DNA from: JACCQS01 sp963766765
Lineage (GTDB): Bacteria > Actinomycetota > Actinomycetes > Mycobacteriales > Geodermatophilaceae
Length of the DNA stretch: 64,000 nt
NCBI GenBank assembly: GCA_963766765.1
Contig: CAVYBR010000004.1
Coordinates: 248,001 to 312,000 of the forward strand
Direction of reading: 5' to 3'
The notes under the pieces were generated by a model. The model saw only the letters and a program-made list of their open reading frames with translations. It made no database searches and was not told where the DNA came from. Position 1 is the stretch's first letter. Each line of letters opens with the position of its first letter. A program made the position numbers and the translations under genes. Positions 48,160 through 57,721 of this stretch are shown in pieces.

Positions 48160-51100
48160 ATGACGGTCGTGGACCCCGATGCCGGACTCGTCGGGCGAGA
48201 GGCGGCCCTGCACATGGCCGGGGCCGTCCTCCACGACGCGCTGGACGGGGCCGGCCAGTTGCTTCTCGTCACCGGGGAACCCGGCCTCGGCAAGTCCGCG
48301 CTGCTCTCCGAGCTGTCCCGGCGGGCGGCGGACCGGGGAGCCCGCGTCCTCCGGGGGATCTGTTGGTCCGACGTCGGCGCTCCGCCGTACTGGCCGTGGA
48401 CGCAGGTACTGCGCGGGGTCGAGCCGCACCTCACTGCGGCAAGCCGAGCGGGGCGGCTACTCGACGGCGCCCCTGGAGGCGGAGCGGGATCGGCCGAGGA
48501 GGCCGCTGACGATCGATTCCAGCTTTTCGACGCCGTCGCGGACCTCCTGGTCGGGCAGGCGCGTGAGCAACCCTTGCTCGTCGTTCTCGACGATCTCCAA
48601 TGGGCCGACGGGCAGTCCCTGGCTCTGCTCGAGTTCGTCGTTGGGCAGCTCGCCACGCAACCTGTGCTGGTACTCGGCGCCTACCGCGACACCGAGTCGA
48701 GCAGTGCGTTGCGAGGGTTGCGCGGGCAGCGGTTGCCACTGGACGGACTCGACCGGTCTCACGTGGCGCAGCTGATCGCTGAGGTCGCCGGGTCGCAGCC
48801 GCCTGCCGAGTGGGCCGACGCCGTGTGGCGTCGCTGCGGCGGTAATCCGTTCTTTGTGCGAGAACTGACCCGCCTGGTGGGGGCCCGCGGTGGGTGGGAA
48901 AACGCCGGGCCGGACGGACCGCCGATTCCCCAGGAAGCACAGCAGACGCTGAGCCAAAGGTTGGCCCGGTTATCCCAACCGTGCGTCAACCTGCTCACGG
49001 TGGCCGCGATCTCCGGCACCGAGGTTCGACCTGATCTGCTGAGTCTCGTTTCAGGATCCTCCCCGGACATCGTTGCCGAGCTGCTCGACGAGGCGATCAG
49101 AGCCAGGGTGGTGGTCGTGGACGATGGCCCCCGGATCGCCCATGACCTGTTCCGCCAGACGATCCTGACCGCCATGCCCTCGGCCAAGCGGGCACAGCTC
49201 CATGCCGCAGTCGGCAGGTCATTGCTGGACCTCGCCGGTAGCGGATCGGGCGAGGATCTCTCGGCCGTCGGCGGGGCCGCCCGTGTGGCGGCACACTTCG
49301 TCGCCGCGGGCCGGGCCACCTCAGCCGAGGCGTTGCGCTACTCCGTCCTCGCCGCCAAAGAAGCGACGGCCCGGCTGGGTCATGCGGATGCCGCTGGGCA
49401 CTACGAGAACGCGTTGGCGGCCCTTTCCAACGATCTCCCCCGACGGGTGGAACTCCTTGTGGAGTTGGGCGCGGCCCGGGACCGAGCCGGTGACCAAGGC
49501 GCAGCGCGGGCTGCGTATCAACGCGCCGCGGACTTGGCGCAGTCCGGCGCGGATGCCCGAGGGCTCGGCTTGGCGGCCCTCGGCTTACATGGGCTGGGCA
49601 ACCGCTCGGGTGCGGACAACCGGGTGTGCATGGAACTGCTCACCGCTGCAGACACAGCGTTGCGCGACCTATCCGAGTCCGGTCCCCACGAAGCCAACCT
49701 GGTGCTGTCGCTTCGCTCTTGCGTGCTCGCCGCCCTGGCCCGCATGCACCGACACACCTCGATCAACACGATCGACCCACTGGCCCGCGACCTCGCGGCT
49801 CAGGCGGTCCAGCTGGCCGAAGCGGCTGACGATGCCACGGCACTGTCGCTGGCCCACCTCGCCGCGCACGACGTCAGCTGGGAGCCGGGTAGCGCTGCTG
49901 CTCGGCTCCACATCGTTGCCGCGATGGCCGACGCTGCGAAACGGTCAGGCGATCAGGACCTGGCTGCCGAGGCGCTACTGCTGCGGGCCACTGCTCTGAT
50001 CGAACTCGGTGACCCGGCCGGCCGGAGCGAGCTGACTCACTACACGAACGTGGCCGAAGGCCTCGGGCACGCCCGCGGGCGCTGGGGAGCGCTGAGCCGT
50101 CGTGCCACCCTCGCTGGGATTGGCGGTCGCGTCGATGAAGCACTCGAACTGTCCTATGCGGCAATGGAACTGGGCCACGCGATCGGGATCCAAGACACCA
50201 TGGGTGTCTTCAGCACCTTGAGAGCATCCCTGGTCGCGCTCGGGGCAAGCGTGCCGAAGATCTTCGACGGACTCCCTGAAACCGATCCGCTCTGGCCGGT
50301 CTTTCCGCTCTTCCGCGCCTGGAGGGCGGCGTTCGACGGCAACCATGATGAGGCTGCGGCGCAGTTGCGCGGCTTCGTGTTGGAGGACATCTCCTACAAG
50401 TACGACCTCGAACTCCTTGCCATTGCCGCGATGGCCTGCGCCGCGGCCGGCTCGCTCGCGCAGCAGGAGTGGGTTTACGCGCGGCTGGAACCGCTGGCCG
50501 GTTTGCATGCGGTGGTCGGCGGCTGCGCGGCGTACTACGGGGCGGTCGATCATTACCTCGGCCAGCTTGCCGCTGCGCTGGGCCGGACGCAGCAGGCGCG
50601 CCAGCACTTCCTCGCCGCAATCGAGGCGTACGACCGGCTCGCAGGTCCCGCCTGGGCTGACCTGAGCCGCCGCGAGCTGGAACAACTCGAGGCCGCACGT
50701 CCCCGCAACGTCTTCCGAAACGATGGGGACACCTGGGAACTGACGTTTGATGGTCATGAAGTGCACCTGCCCGATGCGAAGGGTCTGCATGACATCGCGG
50801 TCCTGCTGGGTTCCCCTGGGCAGCACGTGCACGTCTTCACCCTGCTGGGCATGCCCGCCCCACCCGCAGCCGCGGATCCGATCCTTGATGCGCGGGCCAA
50901 AGCGCACTACGCGGCGCGACTTGCCGAACTCGACACTGAGATCGATGACGCGGATGCTGCGGCGGACCCCGTGCGTTCCGAGCGTGCCTTGGCCGAGCGG
51001 GCAGCACTCCTCCACGAACTGAGCGCCTCAACCGGTCTGGGCGGACGGCGGCGGCGGCTCGGTGACGAGACCGAGCGGGCGCGCAAGACTGTCGGCGCAA

Positions 51101-51228
51101 GGATTCGCGACGTTCTGGTCCGAATCGAGCGAATCCATCCCGCGCTGGGGCGACATCTGCACGACACCATCAGCACTGGGACCACATGCACCTACGCACC
51201 ACCGGAGCATGACCCCTGGATCGTGTGA
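48160..51228 (+). CDS. Large AAA/STAND ATPase, TPR-like, with a conserved C-terminal module
   Basis: 1022 residues. The N-terminal NTPase domain has Walker A TGEPGLGKSAL (38-48) and Walker B LLVVLDDLQWAD (about 140-151), as in LuxR-type regulators. A long helical repeat region covers about 330-840. Instead of a LuxR helix-turn-helix, the C-terminus (about 845-1022) is a different module: FRNDGDTWELTFDGHEVHLPDAKGLHDIAVLL, then an acidic helical segment with DARAKAHYAARLAEL, ERARKTVGARIRDVL and a final HPALGRHLHDTISTGTTCTY. I recognise this tail as recurrent in actinobacterial ATPases but know no function for it. It is coupled to the methyltransferase upstream. Confidence 0.85.
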   Translation: MTVVDPDAGLVGREAALHMAGAVLHDALDGAGQLLLVTGEPGLGKSALLSELSRRAADRGARVLRGICWSDVGAPPYWPWTQVLRGVEPHLTAASRAGRLLDGAPGGGAGSAEEAADDRFQLFDAVADLLVGQAREQPLLVVLDDLQWADGQSLALLEFVVGQLATQPVLVLGAYRDTESSSALRGLRGQRLPLDGLDRSHVAQLIAEVAGSQPPAEWADAVWRRCGGNPFFVRELTRLVGARGGWENAGPDGPPIPQEAQQTLSQRLARLSQPCVNLLTVAAISGTEVRPDLLSLVSGSSPDIVAELLDEAIRARVVVVDDGPRIAHDLFRQTILTAMPSAKRAQLHAAVGRSLLDLAGSGSGEDLSAVGGAARVAAHFVAAGRATSAEALRYSVLAAKEATARLGHADAAGHYENALAALSNDLPRRVELLVELGAARDRAGDQGAARAAYQRAADLAQSGADARGLGLAALGLHGLGNRSGADNRVCMELLTAADTALRDLSESGPHEANLVLSLRSCVLAALARMHRHTSINTIDPLARDLAAQAVQLAEAADDATALSLAHLAAHDVSWEPGSAAARLHIVAAMADAAKRSGDQDLAAEALLLRATALIELGDPAGRSELTHYTNVAEGLGHARGRWGALSRRATLAGIGGRVDEALELSYAAMELGHAIGIQDTMGVFSTLRASLVALGASVPKIFDGLPETDPLWPVFPLFRAWRAAFDGNHDEAAAQLRGFVLEDISYKYDLELLAIAAMACAAAGSLAQQEWVYARLEPLAGLHAVVGGCAAYYGAVDHYLGQLAAALGRTQQARQHFLAAIEAYDRLAGPAWADLSRRELEQLEAARPRNVFRNDGDTWELTFDGHEVHLPDAKGLHDIAVLLGSPGQHVHVFTLLGMPAPPAAADPILDARAKAHYAARLAELDTEIDDADAAADPVRSERALAERAALLHELSASTGLGGRRRRLGDETERARKTVGARIRDVLVRIERIHPALGRHLHDTISTGTTCTYAPPEHDPWIV

Positions 51229-51248
51229 GACGGAAAGTCTGAGGGACC

Positions 51249-52229
51249 TCAGCGATCACGAAATGCATCGAGGATCTGCTGGGCCGCGAGCGACGGGGTG
51301 AGTTCCCCGGCTTGCACCGCACGCTCCAGCTCGGGCGCGAGTTTGCGTACGGCCGGGTGCTCCCGAAGATCATGCTCGAGGGTGTCCCGAACCATCCGCC
51401 AGGTCCAGCGCACCTGCTGACGTTGGCGTCGCCGCTCCAACTCGCCGTCAGCGGCCAGCTGCTCCTGGTGGGCCACCACCTTCGCCCACACCTCGTCCAG
51501 CCCGGTGCCTTCCGTCGCCGAACACGTCAGCACCGGTACCTGCCAACCGGTTCCGGTCCCCCGCAACATGCGTATGGCTCCTGCGAGTTCCCGCGCAGCG
51601 CGGCGCGCGTCGTCGGCATGTGGGCCATCAGCCTTGTTCACGGCGATGACATCGGCGATCTCGAGGATCCCGCGCTTGATCCCTTGCAGCTGATCGCCGG
51701 TGCGGGCCAGGGTCAGGTACAGGAACGTGTCGACCATGTCAGCGACCGCAACCTCGGACTGACCAACTCCCACGGTCTCGACCAGCACGACGTCGTACCC
51801 GGCGGCCTCCACCACGACCATGGCTTCCTGAGTCGCCTGGGTGACCCCGCCCAACGTCCCCGCCGTAGGCGCGGGCCGGATGAAGGCCGCGTCATCGACG
51901 GCCAGGCGGGACATCCGGGTCTTGTCCCCCAGAATCGAGCCGCCGCTGCGGGTCGAGGACGGGTCTACTGCGAGCACCGCAACCCGGTGCCCGGCCGAGG
52001 TCAGCGAGGTTCCCAACGCGTCGATGAACGTCGACTTGCCCACCCCGGGCACGCCGCTGATCCCCACTCGGCGAGCCGACCCCGCATGCGGCAGCAACGT
52101 TGCCAACAGCTCCTGCGCCTGCTCGCGATGATCAGCACGCCGGGACTCCACGAGGGTGATCGCCCTGGCCAAGGCCGTACGCGAACCTGCCAGGACGCCT
52201 TCCACCAGCTGCGCGACCGGTCGCGTCAC
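51249..52229 (-). CDS. meaB: Methylmalonyl-CoA mutase-associated GTPase MeaB
   Basis: A G3E-family GTPase chaperone that protects and reloads cobalamin in methylmalonyl-CoA mutase. 326 residues with P-loop SGVPGVGKSTF (58-68), LAVDPSSTRSGGSILGDKTRM, VETVGVGQSEVAVADMVD and the guanine motif NKAD. GTG 52229 follows the mutB stop by 7 bp, so it is the last gene of the mutA-mutB-meaB operon. Confidence 0.95.
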   Translation of the reverse strand: MTRPVAQLVEGVLAGSRTALARAITLVESRRADHREQAQELLATLLPHAGSARRVGISGVPGVGKSTFIDALGTSLTSAGHRVAVLAVDPSSTRSGGSILGDKTRMSRLAVDDAAFIRPAPTAGTLGGVTQATQEAMVVVEAAGYDVVLVETVGVGQSEVAVADMVDTFLYLTLARTGDQLQGIKRGILEIADVIAVNKADGPHADDARRAARELAGAIRMLRGTGTGWQVPVLTCSATEGTGLDEVWAKVVAHQEQLAADGELERRRQRQQVRWTWRMVRDTLEHDLREHPAVRKLAPELERAVQAGELTPSLAAQQILDAFRDR

Positions 52230-52236
52230 GCTGGGC

Positions 52237-54453
52237 TCACGAATGTCCCAGGCGTTCGGAGAGGGTCTGCAGCAGGTCCTGCGCGGCCGTCGCTATCACG
52301 GTGCCGGGCGGGAAGATCGCAGTGGCACCGGCGGCTTTCAGCTCGGCGAAGTCACCCGTCGGGATGACCCCGCCCACGACGATGAGGATGTTCTGCGCGT
52401 CCAGTTCGTCCAAGGCCTTGCGCAGCATCGGTACGAGCGTCAGGTGGCCGGCGGCCAGCGAATTCACACCGACGATGTGCACGTCCGCCTCGATGGCCTG
52501 GCGGGCGACCTCCTCGGGCGTCTGGAACAGCGGACCGACGTCCACGTCGAAGCCCAGGTCGGCGAATGCCGTGGCGATGACCTTTTGCCCGCGGTCATGC
52601 CCGTCCTGGCCCATCTTGGCGACCAGGATTCGCGGCCGCCGGCCTTGGGCGCGTTCGAACTCCTCAGCAAGTTCCCGGGTCTTCTCGATGCTGTCCACCA
52701 CACCCGCCTCGTCCCGGTAGACACCGGAGATCGTCCGCACAGTGGCGGAGTGCCGGCCGTAGACCTTCTCCAGCGCGTCGGAGATTTCGCCGACCGTCGC
52801 CTTGGCCCGCGCCGCGTCGATAGCCAGTGCAAGCAGGTTGTCGGACAGGTCTGAGCTCCGTCGACCCTCGGCGGCCGCCCTCGCGGCCTCGGTCAGCTTG
52901 CCGAGGGCAGCCTCGGTGGCAGCCGAATCCCGTTCCGCACGAAGCGTTTTCAGCCTCGCGACCTGCTGGGCAAGAACGTCTGCGTTGTCGATCTTGAGGA
53001 CGTCGATGTCTTCATCGGCGTCCACTTGATACTTGTTCACGCCGATCACCGGCTGGCGGCCTGAGTCGATCCGCGCCTGGGTACGAGCGGCAGCTTCTTC
53101 GATCCGAAGCTTGGGCAGGCCCTGCTCGATCGCCTGGGCCATTCCGCCGGCCGCTTCGACCTCCTCGATATGCGCCCACGCTTGCCGCGCCAGGTCGTAG
53201 GTCAGCTTCTCGACATAGGCCGACCCGCCCCACGGATCGATGACCCTGGTGGTGCCGGATTCCTGGGCCAGCATCAGCTGGGTGTTGCGCGCGATCCGCG
53301 CGGAGAAGTCGGTGGGCAGGGACAGTGCTTCGTCCAAAGCGTTCGTGTGCAGCGACTGCGTGTGCCCCTGGGTCGCCGCCATCGCTTCCAGGCAGGTCCG
53401 TACGACGTTGTTGAAGACGTCCTGGGCGGTCAGCGACCAGCCCGAGGTCTGGCAGTGCGCCCGAAGAGAGAGCGACTTGTCCTTCTGGGCGCCGGCTTCC
53501 TTGACCAGCTTCGCCCAGAGCAGGCGCCCGGCCCGGAGCTTCGCGACCTCCATGAAGAAGTTCATGCCGACCGCCCAGAAGAACGACAGCCGGGGTGCGA
53601 AGACATCGATGTCGAGCCCGGCTGCTTGGCCGGCCCGGATGTACTCCATCCCATCGGCGAGCGTGTAGGCGAGTTCGAGGTCGGCGGTCGCTCCCGCCTC
53701 CTGGATGTGATAGCCGGAGATCGAGATCGAGTTGTACCGCGGCATCTTCTGCGAGGTGTAACTGAAGATGTCGCTGACCACCTGCATCGAGGGACCGGGC
53801 GGATAGATGTAGGTGTTGCGAACCATGAACTCCTTGAGGATGTCGTTCTGAATCGTTCCCGACAGCTGCTCGGGGGCAACACCTTGCTCCTCGGCGGCGG
53901 CGATATACAGCGCCAGCACGGGCAGCACCGCGCCGTTCATCGTCATCGACACCGACATCTCGCCCAGTGGGATGCCCTCGAAGAGCTGCCGCATGTCCAG
54001 GATCGAGTCGATCGCCACACCGGCCATCCCGACATCGCCGGGCACTCGCGGATGGTCGGAGTCATATCCCCGGTGGGTCGGCAGGTCGAAGGCGACCGAC
54101 AGTCCCTTCTGCCCGGCGGCGAGGTTGCGCCGGTAGAACGCGTTGGATTCGGCTGCGGTGGAGAACCCGGCGTACTGGCGGATCGTCCAGGGCTGGGTCG
54201 TGTACATCGTCGGGTACGGGCCGCGCAGGTAGGGCGCGATGCCGGGATAGGTGTCCAGGAAGTCCAGGTCGGCCAGATCTGCGGCGGTGTAGAGCTGCGG
54301 CACGGTGATGCCCTCGGGAGTGAGCCAGCCGGCGTCGGCTGCGCTGCGCCCGGTCGTCGCCTCGAACACCTTGGCCCACTCGGACTGCCCGGGGGCGTCG
54401 TCAGCAAGGGCTCCGAGCTCGACATCGCCGAAGTCCGGAATCACCGAGCTCAT
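52237..54453 (-). CDS. mutB: Methylmalonyl-CoA mutase large (alpha) subunit
   Basis: Adenosylcobalamin enzyme converting (R)-methylmalonyl-CoA to succinyl-CoA. 738 residues: the TIM barrel starts with GIAPYLRGPYPTMYTTQPWTIRQYAGFSTAAESN, the substrate region includes QTSGWSLTAQDVFNNVVRT, and the B12 domain carries MGQDGHDRGQKVIATAF (cobalt-ligand histidine) and VNSLAAGHLTLVP. Its ATG overlaps the mutA stop (ATGA). It works downstream of the propionyl-CoA carboxylase encoded in this window. Confidence 0.96.
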   Translation of the reverse strand: MSSVIPDFGDVELGALADDAPGQSEWAKVFEATTGRSAADAGWLTPEGITVPQLYTAADLADLDFLDTYPGIAPYLRGPYPTMYTTQPWTIRQYAGFSTAAESNAFYRRNLAAGQKGLSVAFDLPTHRGYDSDHPRVPGDVGMAGVAIDSILDMRQLFEGIPLGEMSVSMTMNGAVLPVLALYIAAAEEQGVAPEQLSGTIQNDILKEFMVRNTYIYPPGPSMQVVSDIFSYTSQKMPRYNSISISGYHIQEAGATADLELAYTLADGMEYIRAGQAAGLDIDVFAPRLSFFWAVGMNFFMEVAKLRAGRLLWAKLVKEAGAQKDKSLSLRAHCQTSGWSLTAQDVFNNVVRTCLEAMAATQGHTQSLHTNALDEALSLPTDFSARIARNTQLMLAQESGTTRVIDPWGGSAYVEKLTYDLARQAWAHIEEVEAAGGMAQAIEQGLPKLRIEEAAARTQARIDSGRQPVIGVNKYQVDADEDIDVLKIDNADVLAQQVARLKTLRAERDSAATEAALGKLTEAARAAAEGRRSSDLSDNLLALAIDAARAKATVGEISDALEKVYGRHSATVRTISGVYRDEAGVVDSIEKTRELAEEFERAQGRRPRILVAKMGQDGHDRGQKVIATAFADLGFDVDVGPLFQTPEEVARQAIEADVHIVGVNSLAAGHLTLVPMLRKALDELDAQNILIVVGGVIPTGDFAELKAAGATAIFPPGTVIATAAQDLLQTLSERLGHS

Positions 54454-56477
54454 GTGTGCCCGCCTCCCTGGTCGCCCACGCCCAGCCCGTCGAGGACCGT
54501 ATTCAGCACAGTGAGCGCATCACATCCGGCGAAGATGTGTCCATCGACGCGAGCCAGATCACTGGTCGGCGCCCCATCCTGGCGGTTTCCGCGGAAACCG
54601 CCAGACGAGGGCCGACCGGCGACCCAGATCTGGGCTGCCCCCGCCCCGGTCAGCGCCTCGATCAGGGCGTCAGCGCGCTGGTCGTACTCCTTGTCCGTGC
54701 CGCACAGACACACGACCGGTGTCCCGGGATCAGCGAAGGCCGACACGATCGCGGCGTCATCGCCGTCATCGGCGCCGTTGCTCGGCGTCTCCAGCCCCGC
54801 GGCCTGGAACAGGTTGGCCGCAAAGGAGGCGCGTGCCGTGGAGGCGGCGATCGGACCGAGCGAGGCGAGGAAGACGGCCGGCCGCGATCCCCGCTCACCG
54901 GCTTCGGCGTCGACCCGGTCCCGCAGGGTTTCGAAATCCGCAGCGGCCCGTACGACCGGCAAGCCGGGTTGCTGAGCCGCACCCTGGACCTCGGGGTAGG
55001 GCTCGCGAACGGGAAGTCGTTCGGTCAGGTTCGGGAACTCGCTCACACCGATGACCGCGTCGGTGCGGTTTGCCAGCCGGTGTCGGCGGTCAGCCCAGAC
55101 CGAGGCGATCCGTTCGGCGACCAGGCCGCTCGACATGGCAGCGGCCAGTCCCCCAGCCCGCTCGATCTCGGTGAACCAGTCCCAGGCCGCGGCGGCAAGC
55201 TGTTCGGTGAGCGATTCGACGTACCAGGAGCCGCCGCCCGGGTCGAGGACCCGCGCCAGGTGACCCTCCTCCATGAGCAGCGTCTGAGTGTTGCGGGCAA
55301 TCCGCCGGCCGAAGGTGTCTGGGAGCCCGAGCTCGCTGTCGAACGGGACGACGGTCACCGCATCGGCCCCACCGACACCGGCGGCGAAGCAGGCGACGGT
55401 GCCGCGCAGCATGTTCACCCATGGATCGCGTCGGGTCATCATCACCGACGAGGTGACGGCGTGTTGGCGTTGACCGCGCACGCTCGGAGCGGCTCCAGAG
55501 ACTTCGCCGACCCGGTTCCACAGCCGCCGGGCGGCCCGCAAAGCCGCCATGGTCAGGAACTGGTCGGCGCTGGCCGAGTACCGGAAGTCCAGCGCAGCGA
55601 ACGCGGAATCGACGTCGAGTCCGGCGTCGGTGAGCGCCCGCAGGTAGCCCACGCCGGCGGCCAGCGAGTAGCCGAGCTCCTCGACGACCCCAGCGCCCGC
55701 ATCGTGCAGGACGGTGCCGTCCACCACGATCGCCCGCAACGCCGAATAGCCGTCCAGGCAGCGACGCGCCAACGTGACCGCGCCGGACACGTCCGGCTCC
55801 GTGCCCGTACGGATGGCATCGCCGAACGGGTCCGCACCGAGGTTGCCGTGCACCGCACCGGGCTCCACACCGCTGTCGGTGGCATAGGCGAAGAACGCGT
55901 CCGCGGCCGGGGCGGTGTCGGGGCCTGCTTGCAGGACAACAGGTGCCACATCCAGCAGCACATCGGCAAGGACATCGGGCAGCGCTGGAACCGGAATCGC
56001 GCTGGGGCCGAGGACCAGCCACAGCGAGGTCGCGCCGTTGTTCAGGTCCTCAGCGATCGCGTCCCTGGTGACTGCCGGGTCGGGGTGCGCGTGCCGAGCC
56101 CGGACATCCCAGCCCGTGAGTTCCTCGCGCCCGGCAGTCCTGCCACGGACGAAGGGCGGCAGGCCGGGCACGCCGACGTCGCGGGCGAGATCGCCCGCGT
56201 CCTCGGCGTCGTACAACGGCGCGATGTCGACGCCATGGCCAAGCGATTGGCGCAGGGCAGCTTCGACCGGCTCGGGCAGGTCGGTCCGCCCAGCCTTGCG
56301 CAGGACGGCGGCGACCCGCTCCCGCCATTGATCACGGTCCGCCTCGGGGAACCCGGCGGCCAGCGCAAGCGCCTCCGGGGGGGTCACGTCCTCCGGCGGG
56401 GCAATCTCTTCCGTCGTGGTCGGGCCTTCCGACGGCGCGCTTTCCTGCGTTGTCGAGCCGTCCGGCGACTGGGCCAT
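54450..56477 (-). CDS. mutA: Methylmalonyl-CoA mutase small (beta) subunit, with in-frame palindromic insert
   Basis: Non-catalytic partner of MutB, 675 residues including a Thr/Glu/Pro-rich N-terminal tail of about 35. It is MutB-like (FVRGRTAGREELTGWDVRARHAH, SSVMMTRRDPWVNMLRGTVACFAAGVGGADA) but the C-terminal domain lacks the DxHxxG cobalamin motif, as expected. Near the C-terminus (minus strand of 54580-54603) the 24-bp palindrome is translated as GGFRGNRQ between AGRPSS and DGAPTSDLARVDGHIFAG, so it adds residues without breaking the frame. The gene heads the operon; its start is 8 bp from the M20 hydrolase stop. Confidence 0.94.
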   Translation of the reverse strand: MAQSPDGSTTQESAPSEGPTTTEEIAPPEDVTPPEALALAAGFPEADRDQWRERVAAVLRKAGRTDLPEPVEAALRQSLGHGVDIAPLYDAEDAGDLARDVGVPGLPPFVRGRTAGREELTGWDVRARHAHPDPAVTRDAIAEDLNNGATSLWLVLGPSAIPVPALPDVLADVLLDVAPVVLQAGPDTAPAADAFFAYATDSGVEPGAVHGNLGADPFGDAIRTGTEPDVSGAVTLARRCLDGYSALRAIVVDGTVLHDAGAGVVEELGYSLAAGVGYLRALTDAGLDVDSAFAALDFRYSASADQFLTMAALRAARRLWNRVGEVSGAAPSVRGQRQHAVTSSVMMTRRDPWVNMLRGTVACFAAGVGGADAVTVVPFDSELGLPDTFGRRIARNTQTLLMEEGHLARVLDPGGGSWYVESLTEQLAAAAWDWFTEIERAGGLAAAMSSGLVAERIASVWADRRHRLANRTDAVIGVSEFPNLTERLPVREPYPEVQGAAQQPGLPVVRAAADFETLRDRVDAEAGERGSRPAVFLASLGPIAASTARASFAANLFQAAGLETPSNGADDGDDAAIVSAFADPGTPVVCLCGTDKEYDQRADALIEALTGAGAAQIWVAGRPSSGGFRGNRQDGAPTSDLARVDGHIFAGCDALTVLNTVLDGLGVGDQGGGHT
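54580..54603. repeat. 24-bp palindrome (copy G) inside mutA
   Basis: A perfect self-complementary copy of the palindrome family, centre GC, lying within the mutA coding region. It is the only copy inside a gene and the only one without a partner. Confidence 0.9.
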
Positions 56478-56485
56478 GTGGAGAG

Positions 56486-57721
56486 CTATCCGACCTGACC
56501 CGCGAGCGCCCGCAGCGCCGTACGGGCCAGCAACCGCACCCCGACCGGAATGGCACGTTCGTCGATGTCGAAGGACCCCCGATGCAGATCCAGTGGCGGG
56601 CCGCCTCCGTCGGTCCCCAAGCGGGCGAGCCCGATGGGTGCGTGGTCGGCGTACCAGGCGAAGTCCTCACCGCCCAGGCTCTGCTCGGTCGTGCGGACGC
56701 CTTCGCTGCCCAGCGTCTGGATCGCGGCCGCACGCAGGATGTCGATCGCCCACGGCGCGTTGACCACCGGGGGCACACCGCGCTGATACTCGATCTCGAC
56801 CTGCGCACCGGTCGGCGCGACGACCTCGACGATCAGCCGACGGATCAGCTTCTCGGCCTCATCCCAGGAGTCCCGGTCGAGCAATCGGATGGTCCCGTGC
56901 AGCGTGCCGGTCTCGGGAATCGTGTTGGCGGCGATCCCCGCACCGACCGCACCCCAGACCAGGGACAGACCCGCCCGCGGGTCGATCTGGCGGGAGAGCA
57001 GTCCCGGGGTCGCCACGATCACTCGGCCGAGGGCATCGACGAGGTCGACGGTTCGGTGCGGGCGTGCAGTGTGGCCGCCGGGCCCGGTGAGCGTGACCTT
57101 GATGGCATCGCAGGCCGCCGTGATCGGACCGGCCCGCAGACCCACGCTGCCAACGGCAAGCGTCGGGTCGCAGTGCAAAGCGAACGCACCGACCACGCCG
57201 TCGAGAGCACCGGTCTTCAACACCTCGAGCGCACCGCCGGGGACTTGTTCCTCAGCTGGCTGGAACACGCAACGAATGGTGCCGCCCAGGCTCGCCTGGG
57301 CGCCGAGTTCCTCGGTTTCGGACAGCTCGCTGAGCAACCGTGCCACGCCCAGCAGGATGGCGGTATGCGCGTCATGGCCGCACGCGTGCGCTACCCCGTC
57401 GATCTGCGACCGGTAGGGCACGTCCTTGGTGTCGAACAGAGGGAGAGCGTCGATGTCTGCGCGCAGGACGACCACCGGACCGGCACTGCCGACATCGCAG
57501 ATGGCGCCGCTTCCGTGTTCGAGGACGGTGGCGTCCAGCCCGGCCGCCCGCAGCTGGCTGACGATGAGTTCGGTCGTCTGGATCTCGACGTACCCGAGTT
57601 CGGGATGGGCGTGCAGGATTCGCCGGGTATCGATCAGTTCGGCACCGTGGCGCTCGGCCCAGGTGTCGATCCAGCTCCCGATCCGGTCCCCGTCATTGCC
57701 CGGTGCGGTCGGGAGGCTCAT
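56486..57721 (-). CDS. M20-family amidohydrolase (AmiA-like)
   Basis: A 411-residue metallo-aminoacylase/carboxypeptidase of the IAA-amino-acid hydrolase type. Metal ligands are in LRADIDALPL, HACGHDAHTAILLG, FQPAEEQVPGGA and SLGGEDFAWY; TGPGGHTARPHRTVD is the dimerisation-domain histidine. ATG 57721 is used; the longer frame adds only an Arg-rich stretch. It corresponds in position to Rv3305c/Rv3306c beside the purine phosphorylase. Substrate unknown. Confidence 0.9.
   Translation of the reverse strand: MSLPTAPGNDGDRIGSWIDTWAERHGAELIDTRRILHAHPELGYVEIQTTELIVSQLRAAGLDATVLEHGSGAICDVGSAGPVVVLRADIDALPLFDTKDVPYRSQIDGVAHACGHDAHTAILLGVARLLSELSETEELGAQASLGGTIRCVFQPAEEQVPGGALEVLKTGALDGVVGAFALHCDPTLAVGSVGLRAGPITAACDAIKVTLTGPGGHTARPHRTVDLVDALGRVIVATPGLLSRQIDPRAGLSLVWGAVGAGIAANTIPETGTLHGTIRLLDRDSWDEAEKLIRRLIVEVVAPTGAQVEIEYQRGVPPVVNAPWAIDILRAAAIQTLGSEGVRTTEQSLGGEDFAWYADHAPIGLARLGTDGGGPPLDLHRGSFDIDERAIPVGVRLLARTALRALAGQVG

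Noticed and set aside
47936..48509. Methyltransferase-ATPase fusion frame
   Set aside because: The downstream part of this frame is non-protein-like and antagonises the intact ATPase frame; a frameshift explains it.
53170..54975. 601-residue open frame on the plus strand
   Set aside because: Antisense to mutB and the mutA end, no domain pattern.
54456..56498. 680-residue open frame on the plus strand
   Set aside because: Exactly antisense to mutA; Arg/Gly-rich composition with no family motif. High GC suppresses stops in the shadow frame.
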